Part shown: in pieces, positions 52,116 to 61,610 of the stretch
Position numbering within the stretch: position 1 is the first letter of the stretch
Layout: every line of letters begins with the position of its first letter
NCBI GenBank assembly: GCA_024277615.1
Contig: JAJRUW010000031.1
Location: 18,236-82,235 of the forward strand
Length of the DNA stretch: 64,000 nt
Origin: Fidelibacterota bacterium
GTDB lineage: Bacteria; Fidelibacterota; Marinisomatia; SCGC-AAA003-L08; JACNLC01
Direction: 5' to 3'
Notes under the pieces: model-generated
The model's input: the letters and a program-made list of their open reading frames with translations, nothing else
Database searches by the model: none
Told to the model about the DNA's origin: nothing
Made by a program: the position numbers and the translations under genes

Positions 52116-53687
52116 TCACGCTTTATTTTTTTTTCTGCTTATCACACGATTCACAGACAGGGCGACCTTTCTGCCCTCAAGAACTATCCCGCGCATTAAG
52201 ATCTCGCTTTGATAAGTGGAGCCATCCTTGCGGATTTTTTGCTCTGTAAATCGAATCGTTTTACCGGCATTCAGTTCTTGTTCATATTTATCAACTGCAA
52301 GAACAGCATCCTTTTCGGCTGAGAAATCATCAACAATGTTCATTCCGATCAACTCTTTGATCGAATATCCCGTCTGCTCTCCGGCTGCATGATTAGCGTC
52401 AATAATACGGCCGGAATATTCTCCTCCGATCTCACAGAGGAAAACTGCATCCGGCAAGCGATCATAAAACTGTCTGAATTTATTTTCTCTGGCCCGGATT
52501 TTATCCAGTAATTCATTTTCTTTGGTAACATCTTCAACTGTTCCCTGAATACCGATTAGATTATTTTCCATGTCAAAGACCGGGTTGAGATGGTATTTAA
52601 GACAGGAATGTTTTCCCCAGATAGAAGTATATTCACATTGATATTGACCCGGTTCACCGGACTCCAAAACCTTTTTGAAAGAATCTGAAATTCCGGCATC
52701 CACGACGGGTTGAAAGGTTAACATATTAATTTCCATAGTTTTTTCAACCGAAGGAGATCCGAGTATCTCCAGCAGCCGGGGGTTCACATTCAGAATTTCT
52801 CCCTCAAGACCCACCAGAATTATACCAATTGAAGAATTATCGATCAATGCTTTATACCGCTGCTCGCTGTGCTCAAGTTTTCTGTAAGCGCGTTTCTGCT
52901 CTGTAATATCCTGAACAATACCATGGAATCCCACGGGATTACCGGTCCTGTCTGTCATCAGGGTCACAGATATCTGGCAGTAGCGCTCGGCCCCGTCCCG
53001 TGTGTAGAATTTGAAATCGAAAATCTGCTTAGGTTCATTTGTAAGAAAGACTTTATTGAAAACCGTATAAACCGCTTTCGCACTTTTTTCATCGAGATAC
53101 TGACGATTGTTCATACCCATTAATTCTTCTGCCGAATATCTCAGCATTGCACAGAGACTTGCATTTACATAAGTGAAGTTTCCGGCCAGATCGACCTCGT
53201 AATATCCTTCCTGGATAGTCTCCATAATCTCGTAATATTTGCCTTCCAGTTCCTCCAGCAATTTCACTGTCTTTTGGTGTAATTTTTCCTTTTCAGCTTC
53301 CAGCCGGCGATTTTCATCTCTTATTTTCTTTAAATTCATAGCCTGAGTTACAGCTTCCACCAGTTTCTTACGGTCAATGGGCTTGATGAAAAAGGCGAAC
53401 GCTCCCAAGGCTACAATTTCCGCTGCACTGTAAACATCACCTACGCCGGTAATGGCAATAACTTCAGTATTGAAACCTGATTCTCTGATGAATTTTAAAA
53501 GATCGATACCGGACACTTTACTCATGATCAAATCCGTGATGACTACATCAACTTCATTTTCTTCCAGGAACTCTTCGGCAACCTGTGCCGATTCTGCACA
53601 TTCCACGGTATAACCGGCACTTTTAAGAAAACTTTGTAATGTCAGACGGATGCTTTTTTCGTCATCGACAATCAGTATATTTACCAT
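52116..53687 (-). CDS. Response regulator with three PAS domains and no known output
   Basis: A 523-residue protein: receiver (about 1-120, acceptor Asp52 in VVITDLIMSKVSG), a coiled coil (about 125-150) and three PAS domains (about 150-265, 275-390 and 400-515). There is no kinase, cyclase or DNA-binding domain. The receiver closely resembles that of the opposite-strand gene at 50490. The start is the ATG at 53687 with GGGAG upstream, one base after the end of the upstream kinase gene; the ATG at 53720 overlaps that gene. It is the likely target of that kinase. Confidence 0.88.
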   Translation of the reverse strand: MVNILIVDDEKSIRLTLQSFLKSAGYTVECAESAQVAEEFLEENEVDVVITDLIMSKVSGIDLLKFIRESGFNTEVIAITGVGDVYSAAEIVALGAFAFFIKPIDRKKLVEAVTQAMNLKKIRDENRRLEAEKEKLHQKTVKLLEELEGKYYEIMETIQEGYYEVDLAGNFTYVNASLCAMLRYSAEELMGMNNRQYLDEKSAKAVYTVFNKVFLTNEPKQIFDFKFYTRDGAERYCQISVTLMTDRTGNPVGFHGIVQDITEQKRAYRKLEHSEQRYKALIDNSSIGIILVGLEGEILNVNPRLLEILGSPSVEKTMEINMLTFQPVVDAGISDSFKKVLESGEPGQYQCEYTSIWGKHSCLKYHLNPVFDMENNLIGIQGTVEDVTKENELLDKIRARENKFRQFYDRLPDAVFLCEIGGEYSGRIIDANHAAGEQTGYSIKELIGMNIVDDFSAEKDAVLAVDKYEQELNAGKTIRFTEQKIRKDGSTYQSEILMRGIVLEGRKVALSVNRVISRKKNKA

Positions 53688-53688
53688 A

Positions 53689-55506
53689 TCAGGTCTCCCT
53701 ACGCGATGATTTATTTGCAATCGTACTTGATTTATTTTGCTTTACTTTTCCGGTTTTAACCGAATCCTGATTATCATCGGTGATACTGATTTCTATGGGA
53801 AATTCAAGGATAAAACGAGTGAATTTCTTCGCTTCACTCTCTACTGTCATTTTACCATGATGTTCTTCAACAATGCCCATGCTGATGGCAAGGCCAAGCC
53901 CGGTTCCCTGATCTCTGGGTTTAGTGGAAAAAAACGGTGTGAAAATATCGGCCATGATTACCGGTTCAATCCCCGGGCCGTTATCTTCTATGCTGAGTCT
54001 TTGCCAATGCTCGTTATTTCTGGTAAAGCTGTGAATTTTGACAATTATTTTTTTTGTGTCAAATACATCGCCATAATACGCATTCAAAGCATCTCTGGCA
54101 TTGATCAGCAGGTTCAGGATTACCTGTTTGATTTGGTTCGGACGACAGGGGAGCGTCTTAATATTCTCTTCAAATTCTTTTACAACTGCAATTTTTGATT
54201 TTACCAGCCGGCTGCCGATCAACAAAAAGGTGTCATTAAATATTTTCTCCAGGGTCACTGTTTCGATTGCGTCTGTTTTTTGTCTTGAGAATCCCAGAAT
54301 ATTGCTGACAATTTTACTAATACGGTTGCCCTCTTCGATAATTCCTTCTGCACATTCCCTTTGTTCCGGAGATGTATGCTTTTCGACGATCATTTCAGCA
54401 TAGCCGATAATCCCCATCAGGGGGTTGTTGATCTCATGAGCCATGCCGCTGGCAAGTATTCCTAAAGTATTCAGTCGATCCGCTTGCCGCAGTTGTACTT
54501 CCATTTTTGTCAATTCGGCTTTGTGTTTATCTTTGTATTCCTTCTCTTTTAAGGCAGTCCACGCTTTGAGAAAGTAATATGAATATAAAATACCTACCAG
54601 CAGCAAACCTGATAAAAGCAGGATCAGAATCTTCCGGAACCCTTTCATGGTTGCGAGGATTTCAGCGGTCGGTGTTGAAACGATAATGTTCCAGGTTCCA
54701 TCGGCGATTTTGACCGGAAAATGAATGGCCTGCATATCTGTTTTATTGCCCTGCCCCTGATCGCGCTCATAGGTAACAATACCCGGTTTGTCGTCAATCA
54801 TCTCTGCCATGATTCGATCAGCTTCTGCCCGGGGTATAATGGTTGTCCGTGGAATTTGGTCTTTTCCGTTGGTATCAGAGCTGTAAAGAACAGAATTATA
54901 ATTATTTATCACCCATAATACGGCAGAATCGCTTAGCCTGATATTCGTCAGGTAGCGCTTAACGAGTTCATCGAATTGAACTAATACGGCGACAGTCCCG
55001 GCAAATTCACCGTTTTTTTGAAACAGAGGAACATGAAAAGCTATACAGTCAAAGCCCTGGACAGCCTTGAAAATATTGCTCAATACCGGTCTGTGATTTT
55101 TCAGTATTTTTTTTATGTGTTCCTGCCCGGAAATATCTTTTCCGATGGATTTTGTATCCGGCAGTGTATAAATAATCTTCCCGGTCTTATCTGCTCTGGT
55201 AATTGATAAAATGCGATTCAGGTTGGAGATCCAGTATAAGCTGAACAGTTTCTTGCCCTGGTCTGAGAAGTTAACTATTTCGTCGTCTGCGGAAAATTGA
55301 TTAAGTTCAAAATGATAGTGGTTGAAATAATCTTCAATCCGATTGGCCGCCTGTTCCGCCAGCAGCATCTGTCGAGCATTAAATTCTTTGATGGTTTTGG
55401 CCTTCTCATCGCGATAGGCAACATAGAACAAATAAAAAAAGATACCTGCCAGAATCGGTATCAGGATAATCCGTTTACGGGAATATATGTTAGTTTTGTT
55501 CATCAT
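53689..55506 (-). CDS. Membrane sensor histidine kinase with an extracellular Cache-type domain
   Basis: A 605-residue kinase with two membrane helices (about 12-30 and 291-313) flanking a periplasmic region of about 260 residues with a double-Cache-like pattern (AVLWVINNYNSVLYSSD, then GTWNIIVSTPT), and a cytoplasmic kinase core with HEINNPL (His357) and HATPase_c (about 460-580; NLLINARDAL, DNGPGI, GTGLGLAISMG). The C-terminal core is similar to that of the plus-strand kinase at 47586. It probably senses a small molecule in the periplasm and signals to the triple-PAS regulator directly downstream. Confidence 0.93.
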   Translation of the reverse strand: MMNKTNIYSRKRIILIPILAGIFFYLFYVAYRDEKAKTIKEFNARQMLLAEQAANRIEDYFNHYHFELNQFSADDEIVNFSDQGKKLFSLYWISNLNRILSITRADKTGKIIYTLPDTKSIGKDISGQEHIKKILKNHRPVLSNIFKAVQGFDCIAFHVPLFQKNGEFAGTVAVLVQFDELVKRYLTNIRLSDSAVLWVINNYNSVLYSSDTNGKDQIPRTTIIPRAEADRIMAEMIDDKPGIVTYERDQGQGNKTDMQAIHFPVKIADGTWNIIVSTPTAEILATMKGFRKILILLLSGLLLVGILYSYYFLKAWTALKEKEYKDKHKAELTKMEVQLRQADRLNTLGILASGMAHEINNPLMGIIGYAEMIVEKHTSPEQRECAEGIIEEGNRISKIVSNILGFSRQKTDAIETVTLEKIFNDTFLLIGSRLVKSKIAVVKEFEENIKTLPCRPNQIKQVILNLLINARDALNAYYGDVFDTKKIIVKIHSFTRNNEHWQRLSIEDNGPGIEPVIMADIFTPFFSTKPRDQGTGLGLAISMGIVEEHHGKMTVESEAKKFTRFILEFPIEISITDDNQDSVKTGKVKQNKSSTIANKSSRRET

Positions 55507-55811
55507 TGAAAGGCCGCAGGAAATTTAATTTAATATGTAATTTTCAGACCGGCTATACTACCGATTAAGTTTGAATAAATTTGCATATTGGGGGAGATAG
55601 CCTGAGTACTCCACTCCATTGAGTATATTTCTTTTCAGCTGGCGGATCACTCAAAGTGAAGCAGACGATACTATTTTCTCTCCCGGAAACACAGGCTGAA
55701 TTTACCGGATTACTGTTGATCATTTCAACTATAAGAACCCGCCTTTACTCAAATTCAGATTCACAAGGCGGAAGATTATACATGCCGGACTGCTGATTTA
55801 AAAAAACTATT
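55507..55811. other. 305-base intergenic region with a hairpin
   Basis: No gene is seen. It lies between the end of a response-regulator gene and the start of a kinase gene, both on the minus strand. It holds the hairpin at 55739-55771 and AT-rich sequence near 55510-55590 that could contain the promoter of the kinase gene; I could not assign a clear -35/-10 pair. Confidence 0.6.
55739..55771 (-). terminator. Hairpin at the end of the H-NOX/hybrid kinase operon
   Basis: Arms CCGCCTT and AAGGCGG (7 bases, perfect) with a 19-base loop, 40 bases after the last gene of the operon. On the minus strand it is followed by GTTCTTATAG, a weak T-rich stretch, so it may terminate the transcript partially. 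Confidence 0.45.
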
Positions 55812-56234
55812 TCAGACCCGATCTTCAGAACCGGCATCTTTCCTGACAAAACCAAAATTCTTTATATGCTCTCTCAATTTCGAGCTGTCTATCGGTTTAA
55901 TCAGGTAGGCATCACAGCCACTCTTCAAAGCCCGCAGAACATCTGTCTCGTTTGATAATGCTGTGGTCATGATGATCTTGCTCCTGTTAGGCGGATCAAT
56001 TTCAAACTTCGCTTCCATCTCACGGATCTTCTTTAAAATTGTCTGTCCGTTCATATTCGGTAACATAACGTCCAATGTGATCAAATCATAGGGTTTATCT
56101 TCCGAAACGGCCTTAAAAAATATTTTCAATGCTTCTTTACCGTCTGAAGCAAAATCGCAATTACCGTAGGGCTGCAATAACTTTTTCATCAAGATTGTAC
56201 TGGTAAAATCATCTTCAACAATGAGAATTCTCAT
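55812..56234 (-). CDS. Single-domain response regulator
   Basis: A 140-residue receiver with acidic pair EDD, acceptor Asp55 in LITLDVMLPN, Thr in IIMTTAL and Lys in LIKPID. It resembles the stand-alone regulators that accompany hybrid kinases. It follows the 1364-residue hybrid kinase by four bases and has GGAGTG upstream, so it is probably its partner or a phosphate sink. Confidence 0.92.
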   Translation of the reverse strand: MRILIVEDDFTSTILMKKLLQPYGNCDFASDGKEALKIFFKAVSEDKPYDLITLDVMLPNMNGQTILKKIREMEAKFEIDPPNRSKIIMTTALSNETDVLRALKSGCDAYLIKPIDSSKLREHIKNFGFVRKDAGSEDRV

Positions 56235-56238
56235 ACAT

Positions 56239-59200
56239 TCACTCCGGTATCATTATTTTTTTTATTTGTTGCTTAAGGCTATCAAATTCATTTTCTACTT
56301 CGGCCAGGAGTGGCGGCATCAATTCATACGCCTTATCCTTTCCTGCTTTTTCCAGCTCAAAAGAAATTTTCTGCAATTTTAGCGCCCCTACATTTGCCGA
56401 GGCTCCCTTGAGAGTGTGGGCCTGATTCCTGACATGATCAGGGTCATTCTCTGCGATATATTGCTTCAGCTTTTTAATCTGTTCCGGTGTATCCTCCAGG
56501 TAGATTTCCAGTATTTCTCTATAAATCTCTTCATCACCCTCTACTCTGTGCAGTAGAGCCGCCGGGTCTAATGAGACATCCTTATCTATTTTTTTTTCAG
56601 CCACCTGTTTTTCAACTTTCTCAGCTGCGCTGTTCACGGACAGGCACCTGGAGATTGCCTGTTGTAATTCATCCCGATGGACCGGTTTGGCTACATAATC
56701 ATCCATCCCGGCAGTTATGCACCTCTCTCTATCGCCTTTCATGGCATGTGCAGTCATCGCAATAATGGGTAAATCGGGCGACTTTACCTTTGTTTTACCG
56801 CTCCTGATCCGGCGTGTAGCTTCAAAGCCATCCATCTCAGGCATCTGGACATCCATTAACACAATATCGTAGTGCAGCGTTTCGAGGGCTTTGATAACTT
56901 CCAAACCATTTTCAACCGCATCTGTTGTATAACCCATTTTTTCAAGTATTTTTAACGCTACTTTTTGATTGGTCAAATTATCTTCAGCCAGCAGGATCCT
57001 GATATTTTTTTGATGAATCCCGGCCGGTTGGTTATCATCTGCCGAAGCTTCGGGCTGTTTTGACGTACTTTCCTCCTGCCCCAGAGCTTTATTCAGTGCG
57101 GAAAATAAAGTGCTCATCTTGACAGGTTTCGTCAAAAAGGCCTTAAAACCGAGCTCATTGAGCTCAGCATCCGTCCCGTGTTCACCTACGGAAGAGAGCA
57201 TGAGGAGAGCCGTATTACTGATTTCTGCGTCAGATTTGATCAGACGTGCCAACTCAATGCCATCAGTCACAGGCATTTTCTGATCCAGGATGACAACCTC
57301 ATAAGGCTCCCGGTGCGCAACAGAGGATTTCAATTCCTCCAGAGCCGATTTTGCATCACCAACTTCATGATGAATGCAGCCTGCATGTTCCAGCATTCCG
57401 GCTAATACTTTACGATTGGTTTCATTGTCATCAACAGAGAGTATTTTGATACCTGCAAGGTTCTGATTCATCGGGGGTTCCGTTGCATGTGCATCACCCT
57501 TTGCCGGACCCAGACTGACGGTGAACCAAAATGTGGAGCCCTCACCGAGTTTACTTTTCACACCAATATGACCCTGCATCATTTCGACCAGTCGCTTTGA
57601 AATTGATAATCCCAGACCCGTACCGCCAAATTTACGAGTCGTTGACATATCGGCTTGTGAAAAAGCCCCGAATATCTGATCAATTTTATCCTCAGCAATG
57701 CCGATCCCGGTATCATTCACTTCAAACAACAGTTTAACACTTCCATCATCTCCGGTTTCCTTGATAGAAATATGAAGATTGACCTCACCGTGCTGAGTGA
57801 ATTTAATAGCATTCCCGATTAGATTTGTCAATACCTGTCGAAGTCGGCTGGGGTCGCCGAGAAAGAATTCGGGTACATCATTATCAATAAGGGCTGCAAT
57901 CTCCAGGCCTTTTTTACCGGCTTGTAAGGCCTGAGTTTCAATCATATCTTCTATGACGGACCTAAGTTCAAAATCAATCAGTTCCAGATCGAGTTTACCC
58001 GCATCAATTTTTGAAAAATCCAGAATATCGTTGATGACTGATAAAAGCGAATTAGCACTGTTTTCGATGATCTTGGCGAATTCACGCTGTTCTTCCGTCA
58101 GCTCCGTTTCCAGCAGGAGGCCGGTCATGCCAATCACTCCGTTCATGGGTGTGCGGATCTCATGACTCATATTTGCGAGAAAATCACTTTTAGCACGGTT
58201 GGCCGCATCTGCTTTTTCCTTGGCGCGGCTCAACTCGTACAACAAATCATTCATTTGCTCCACATTTCTCTGTTGCTGCATTTGCTGCTCTTCAAGGTCC
58301 TGTGCATATCTCTCCATATCCAACTCAGTTTTCTTGCGCTCGGTGACATTCCTGCCAAAAGCACTTACACCGATAACATTTTTCTCGGTATCCAGTATTG
58401 GTGTATAAGAAATCTCGAAATAATTCATCTCCTCTTCTATTTGGGTAGAGAATTCCATCGTATATGATTCCCCCATCAGAGCCCGGTCATAGAATTCTTT
58501 CCACTGAGTAAAAGTCTCGTTCTCATGATATTTATCATCGATCAGCAGCGTACCGGGCGTGAGTGGTTTACCATATAAAGGTTCCCAGAGTTCTTTAAAG
58601 ACAGAGTTTGCCACCAGCAGCGTATAGTGACGGTCGAGTGACCAAATTATATCTCTGGAATTTTCAATTGTGGCTACCAGGTTTGCCCGGGTTGCCCTGA
58701 TCTCTTTTTCCTTTGTAATCCGCTCAGTCACATCCCGATCCACACCGCGGTATCCTTTTAATCTGCCCTCTTTATCGAATATGGGGATGCCGCTGCTTTC
58801 AACGATGACTTTCTCACCGTTGACGTTCAGATTTTCGTGGATGAGGAATTTAAACGGCGTTTTGCTGTTTTTCAAATCCTGTAAGACGGCCCTGATTTTT
58901 GCTGCTTCATCAGGGGGCATCAGGTCGTAGGGTGTTTTCCCGAGGATGGCTCCGGGCTCATAGCCTAACATTTCTTTGACTTTTGGACTGGCAAATGTGT
59001 AGCAGTCATTTTCATCAGTCTCCCAGACCCAGTCAGCCGTAATATGTAACAGGTCGTCCAGTTTTTTCCGTTGATTTTCCAATTCCGCCTCGGTATGCTT
59101 TCGGATTTGAATTTCTTTCTGCAGGTCATCTCGTGATGTTGTAATAGTCTGCAGATTCGCCAGCATCTCATTAAATGCAGTTGCCAGTTCACCTATCTCA

Positions 59201-60333
59201 TCTTTGGGTATCCCTTCAATGCGCTCATTAAGGTTTCCGCTCCCGATTGTCTGCGTAAATCCAATTAGTTTGTGGATGGGCTTGAGAATTGAATCACGAA
59301 TTGTAAAAATAAAGACCAGGGCCATGATAAGTGATATAACGGAAAGGATAATTATAGTATTTTTTAATCTAATGATGGGCGCGAATACTTCTCCCGCATC
59401 GAAGTCACTGACGAGGACCCAGTTTGTACCCTTAAAGCCGGCATAACCTTTCGAGCGGGCATGCGCGTAGATTCTTCTTTTGTTATGTTCATCCTTGTCA
59501 ATGAAAAATGATTTTTCATTACCGGCTGCATCTGCATTTCGACATTGTATGATATCTTCACTGATGTCTTCAAGCTCAGAGTACTGATCTGAATAAATCA
59601 CCTTGTAATCGGGTGTGATCAGGGTGTAGGATTCAGTCTCATAAGGTTTTTCAAGGTTCTGAAGCAGGCGGTGAATATACTCGGTTGATAACAGCACCTT
59701 TATGACACCTCTGAAGTTATCGCGCTCATCTGACAAGCGTATTGACAGAGCAATTACATTCGTGACGCAGCTTTTATCAAAGTGAATATCACCGAAGGCA
59801 TAGTGGTTTTCCCGGGCTGCGAGCCACCAATCCTCATCCGCCTGATAATAATCGCTGGAAATTCCGGAGGCTCCGATCAGAGCACCGAACTTATCTGTGA
59901 CCAGTATTTCAGGTACTTTAACATAACCCGCAGCCCGATTGACTCTTTCAAGCTCTAATTTCAGCTGCCTTGAGATGTCATTCTCCAGAATATTTCGGAT
60001 TGCCGGATTAGTTCGTGTTGGATTTGATACCCACTGCTTATCGATTTTCGATAACTCCTGCAAGCGCTCAACTTCTCTTTCTGATGAAAGATCCGTTTGA
60101 AAGAAAACCCCATTAATTACTGAATTAAAGTCCGAATACGACTCCCAGTAAGACAGTTCATTGAATAATGTATGGTCAATTATTTTCATCTGGTTTGCAG
60201 TGAGGATAGAAGTATCCCTGCCAATTGAAGTTTCCATGATTTTCTGAGTGATGGAGATGATCACAAAACCACCCATTACGATGATCAATACGATAGAAAA
60301 TATAATCAGAGAAAATTTAGTTTTTAGATTCAT
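56239..60333 (-). CDS. Hybrid sensor kinase: Cache-HAMP-PAS-PAS-HK-REC-REC-HPt
   Basis: A 1364-residue membrane kinase. Membrane helices lie at about 8-28 and 326-346, with a periplasmic Cache-type region between them; a HAMP domain (about 345-400), two PAS domains (about 425-545 and 555-680), DHp with HEIRTPM (His724), HATPase_c, two receivers (about 985-1100 with VVILDQKMP, and about 1130-1250 with [12 protein letters not shown]) and a C-terminal HPt (His1306 in AHTLKG) follow. This is a complete internal phosphorelay. Its transcript also carries the H-NOX and regulator genes upstream. It overlaps the upstream regulator gene by 17 bases. Confidence 0.95.
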   Translation of the reverse strand: MNLKTKFSLIIFSIVLIIVMGGFVIISITQKIMETSIGRDTSILTANQMKIIDHTLFNELSYWESYSDFNSVINGVFFQTDLSSEREVERLQELSKIDKQWVSNPTRTNPAIRNILENDISRQLKLELERVNRAAGYVKVPEILVTDKFGALIGASGISSDYYQADEDWWLAARENHYAFGDIHFDKSCVTNVIALSIRLSDERDNFRGVIKVLLSTEYIHRLLQNLEKPYETESYTLITPDYKVIYSDQYSELEDISEDIIQCRNADAAGNEKSFFIDKDEHNKRRIYAHARSKGYAGFKGTNWVLVSDFDAGEVFAPIIRLKNTIIILSVISLIMALVFIFTIRDSILKPIHKLIGFTQTIGSGNLNERIEGIPKDEIGELATAFNEMLANLQTITTSRDDLQKEIQIRKHTEAELENQRKKLDDLLHITADWVWETDENDCYTFASPKVKEMLGYEPGAILGKTPYDLMPPDEAAKIRAVLQDLKNSKTPFKFLIHENLNVNGEKVIVESSGIPIFDKEGRLKGYRGVDRDVTERITKEKEIRATRANLVATIENSRDIIWSLDRHYTLLVANSVFKELWEPLYGKPLTPGTLLIDDKYHENETFTQWKEFYDRALMGESYTMEFSTQIEEEMNYFEISYTPILDTEKNVIGVSAFGRNVTERKKTELDMERYAQDLEEQQMQQQRNVEQMNDLLYELSRAKEKADAANRAKSDFLANMSHEIRTPMNGVIGMTGLLLETELTEEQREFAKIIENSANSLLSVINDILDFSKIDAGKLDLELIDFELRSVIEDMIETQALQAGKKGLEIAALIDNDVPEFFLGDPSRLRQVLTNLIGNAIKFTQHGEVNLHISIKETGDDGSVKLLFEVNDTGIGIAEDKIDQIFGAFSQADMSTTRKFGGTGLGLSISKRLVEMMQGHIGVKSKLGEGSTFWFTVSLGPAKGDAHATEPPMNQNLAGIKILSVDDNETNRKVLAGMLEHAGCIHHEVGDAKSALEELKSSVAHREPYEVVILDQKMPVTDGIELARLIKSDAEISNTALLMLSSVGEHGTDAELNELGFKAFLTKPVKMSTLFSALNKALGQEESTSKQPEASADDNQPAGIHQKNIRILLAEDNLTNQKVALKILEKMGYTTDAVENGLEVIKALETLHYDIVLMDVQMPEMDGFEATRRIRSGKTKVKSPDLPIIAMTAHAMKGDRERCITAGMDDYVAKPVHRDELQQAISRCLSVNSAAEKVEKQVAEKKIDKDVSLDPAALLHRVEGDEEIYREILEIYLEDTPEQIKKLKQYIAENDPDHVRNQAHTLKGASANVGALKLQKISFELEKAGKDKAYELMPPLLAEVENEFDSLKQQIKKIMIPE

Positions 60334-60943
60334 TGATATCTTTTACTTCATTCAGTTGAGGTACAACATATTTTTCATAGCAATCCGGGCAGATTCCATG
60401 ACTGAATCTGGCCTTTGAATGGTTTCCTATATAAGCTTCTACTTTCTGCCAGTAATTTTCATCATCACGAATATTTTTACAGTACGAGCATATTGGAATA
60501 ATTCCTTCCAATGTCTGTACTCTGTTAAGTGCTTCTTCCAGTTCCTGAACTCTCTGCTCAAGGGCCTGGTGCAACTGAATGATTTTCGCCCCGGCATTTA
60601 CTCTGGCGTGCAGTTCCTCATTATTAAAAGGTTTCACTATGTAATCGTTTGCCCCGGCTTGTAAACCTTCGACAATATCCTCTTTATTAGCTCGCGTGGT
60701 CAGCATTATCAGATAGGTACTGTCTTCAACTTCACTTTTTCTTACCTGTTTACAAATCTCAACACCGCTTACACCGGGCATAACCCAATCCAGCAGAACC
60801 AAATGTGGTGCATCATCCTTGAGTAAAATTTCAAGGGCTTTTTTCCCGTCCATTGCCGTAATGACATCATAGCCCCATTTCGACAAAATTACAGTCAATA
60901 CTTTTAAGGTTGTTTTTTCATCTTCTACTACCAAAATTTCCAT
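60317..60943 (-). CDS. Response regulator with a four-cysteine C-terminal tail
   Basis: A 208-residue protein: receiver (about 1-120, acceptor Asp in [12 protein letters not shown], about 53), coiled coil (about 120-145) and a tail with [15 protein letters not shown] and '[12 protein letters not shown]'. The CxxC pairs look like a zinc-binding or redox module; the same tail occurs at the end of many PAS-type kinases and regulators. It lies between the H-NOX gene and the hybrid kinase, so it may be the response regulator for the relay. Confidence 0.9.
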   Translation of the reverse strand: MEILVVEDEKTTLKVLTVILSKWGYDVITAMDGKKALEILLKDDAPHLVLLDWVMPGVSGVEICKQVRKSEVEDSTYLIMLTTRANKEDIVEGLQAGANDYIVKPFNNEELHARVNAGAKIIQLHQALEQRVQELEEALNRVQTLEGIIPICSYCKNIRDDENYWQKVEAYIGNHSKARFSHGICPDCYEKYVVPQLNEVKDINESKN

Positions 60944-60964
60944 TTTTGGATGTCCAATAAAGTG

Positions 60965-61525
60965 TTAATTGTAATTCTTAGCGTAAAAATGCAAGTTGAA
61001 AGCACAAAAACTATCACCTCTGCTTTGACAGATGGGGTGACTATAAGTGATCTTACGCCCATAATAATCTGCAATACTCTTTATGATACCATCGATGATA
61101 GTGCAGCTCATTCTCTCTGAACGATATTTTATCACGATAGTATCATCTTCTATCCTTGATACCGCTATTTCCGGTAAGGCTTTCCTATCAAAATAATCCC
61201 GGAATTCGGTATGGATAAGTTTTTCTACGGAGTCGAAAAATCTTCCGGGAGATTTATTTTCGCTGACAGTCTCAGGGAATTTTTTAATAAATTCTTTAAA
61301 AATATAATGACCCGACTCATATAGAATAATTTCACGGGGCAGGCCGAATTGTCTGGAAAGCTGTTTTAGTTTTGCATTGTAATCCGAATCCTCATGCAGG
61401 CCACGAGTCCTTCGGCAATTACTGTCGGGTCTTTTATTAAAATTACTCACGGTCTGACCAGTCGCATCTATACCGAATTTTTCCTGGACCATATTTTCAA
61501 GCATATACACCATCACATCATTCAT
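60965..61525 (-). CDS. hnoX: Stand-alone H-NOX (haem nitric-oxide sensor) protein
   Basis: A 186-residue protein of H-NOX length and pattern. The proximal haem ligand is His105 in KLIHTEFRDY, Pro118 matches the haem-distorting Pro, and the haem-propionate motif Tyr134-Ser136-Arg138 (YRSER) is intact; all four are shifted by three residues from the Thermoanaerobacter protein, which supports the alignment. The residue matching its oxygen-stabilising Tyr140 is Ile143, so it should bind NO but not O2. The C-terminus has CQSRGD, typical of the family. It lies between two hybrid kinase genes, the usual context of a kinase-regulating H-NOX. AAGGAA precedes its ATG. Confidence 0.9.
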   Translation of the reverse strand: MNDVMVYMLENMVQEKFGIDATGQTVSNFNKRPDSNCRRTRGLHEDSDYNAKLKQLSRQFGLPREIILYESGHYIFKEFIKKFPETVSENKSPGRFFDSVEKLIHTEFRDYFDRKALPEIAVSRIEDDTIVIKYRSERMSCTIIDGIIKSIADYYGRKITYSHPICQSRGDSFCAFNLHFYAKNYN

Positions 61526-61610
61526 CTTTGTAATTCCTTTATATATTTTACAAGCCGGGCCGTATTATCTCTTCCAGTTGTTGAAACCTTTGTTGCAGCG
61601 TCGCAAATTT
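61526..61610. other. 85-base gap between the partial hybrid kinase and the H-NOX gene
   Basis: Too short for a gene and without a clear hairpin. The AT-rich stretch at 61530-61550 holds the H-NOX ribosome-binding site; no promoter was recognised, so the H-NOX gene is probably read from the kinase transcript. Confidence 0.5.
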
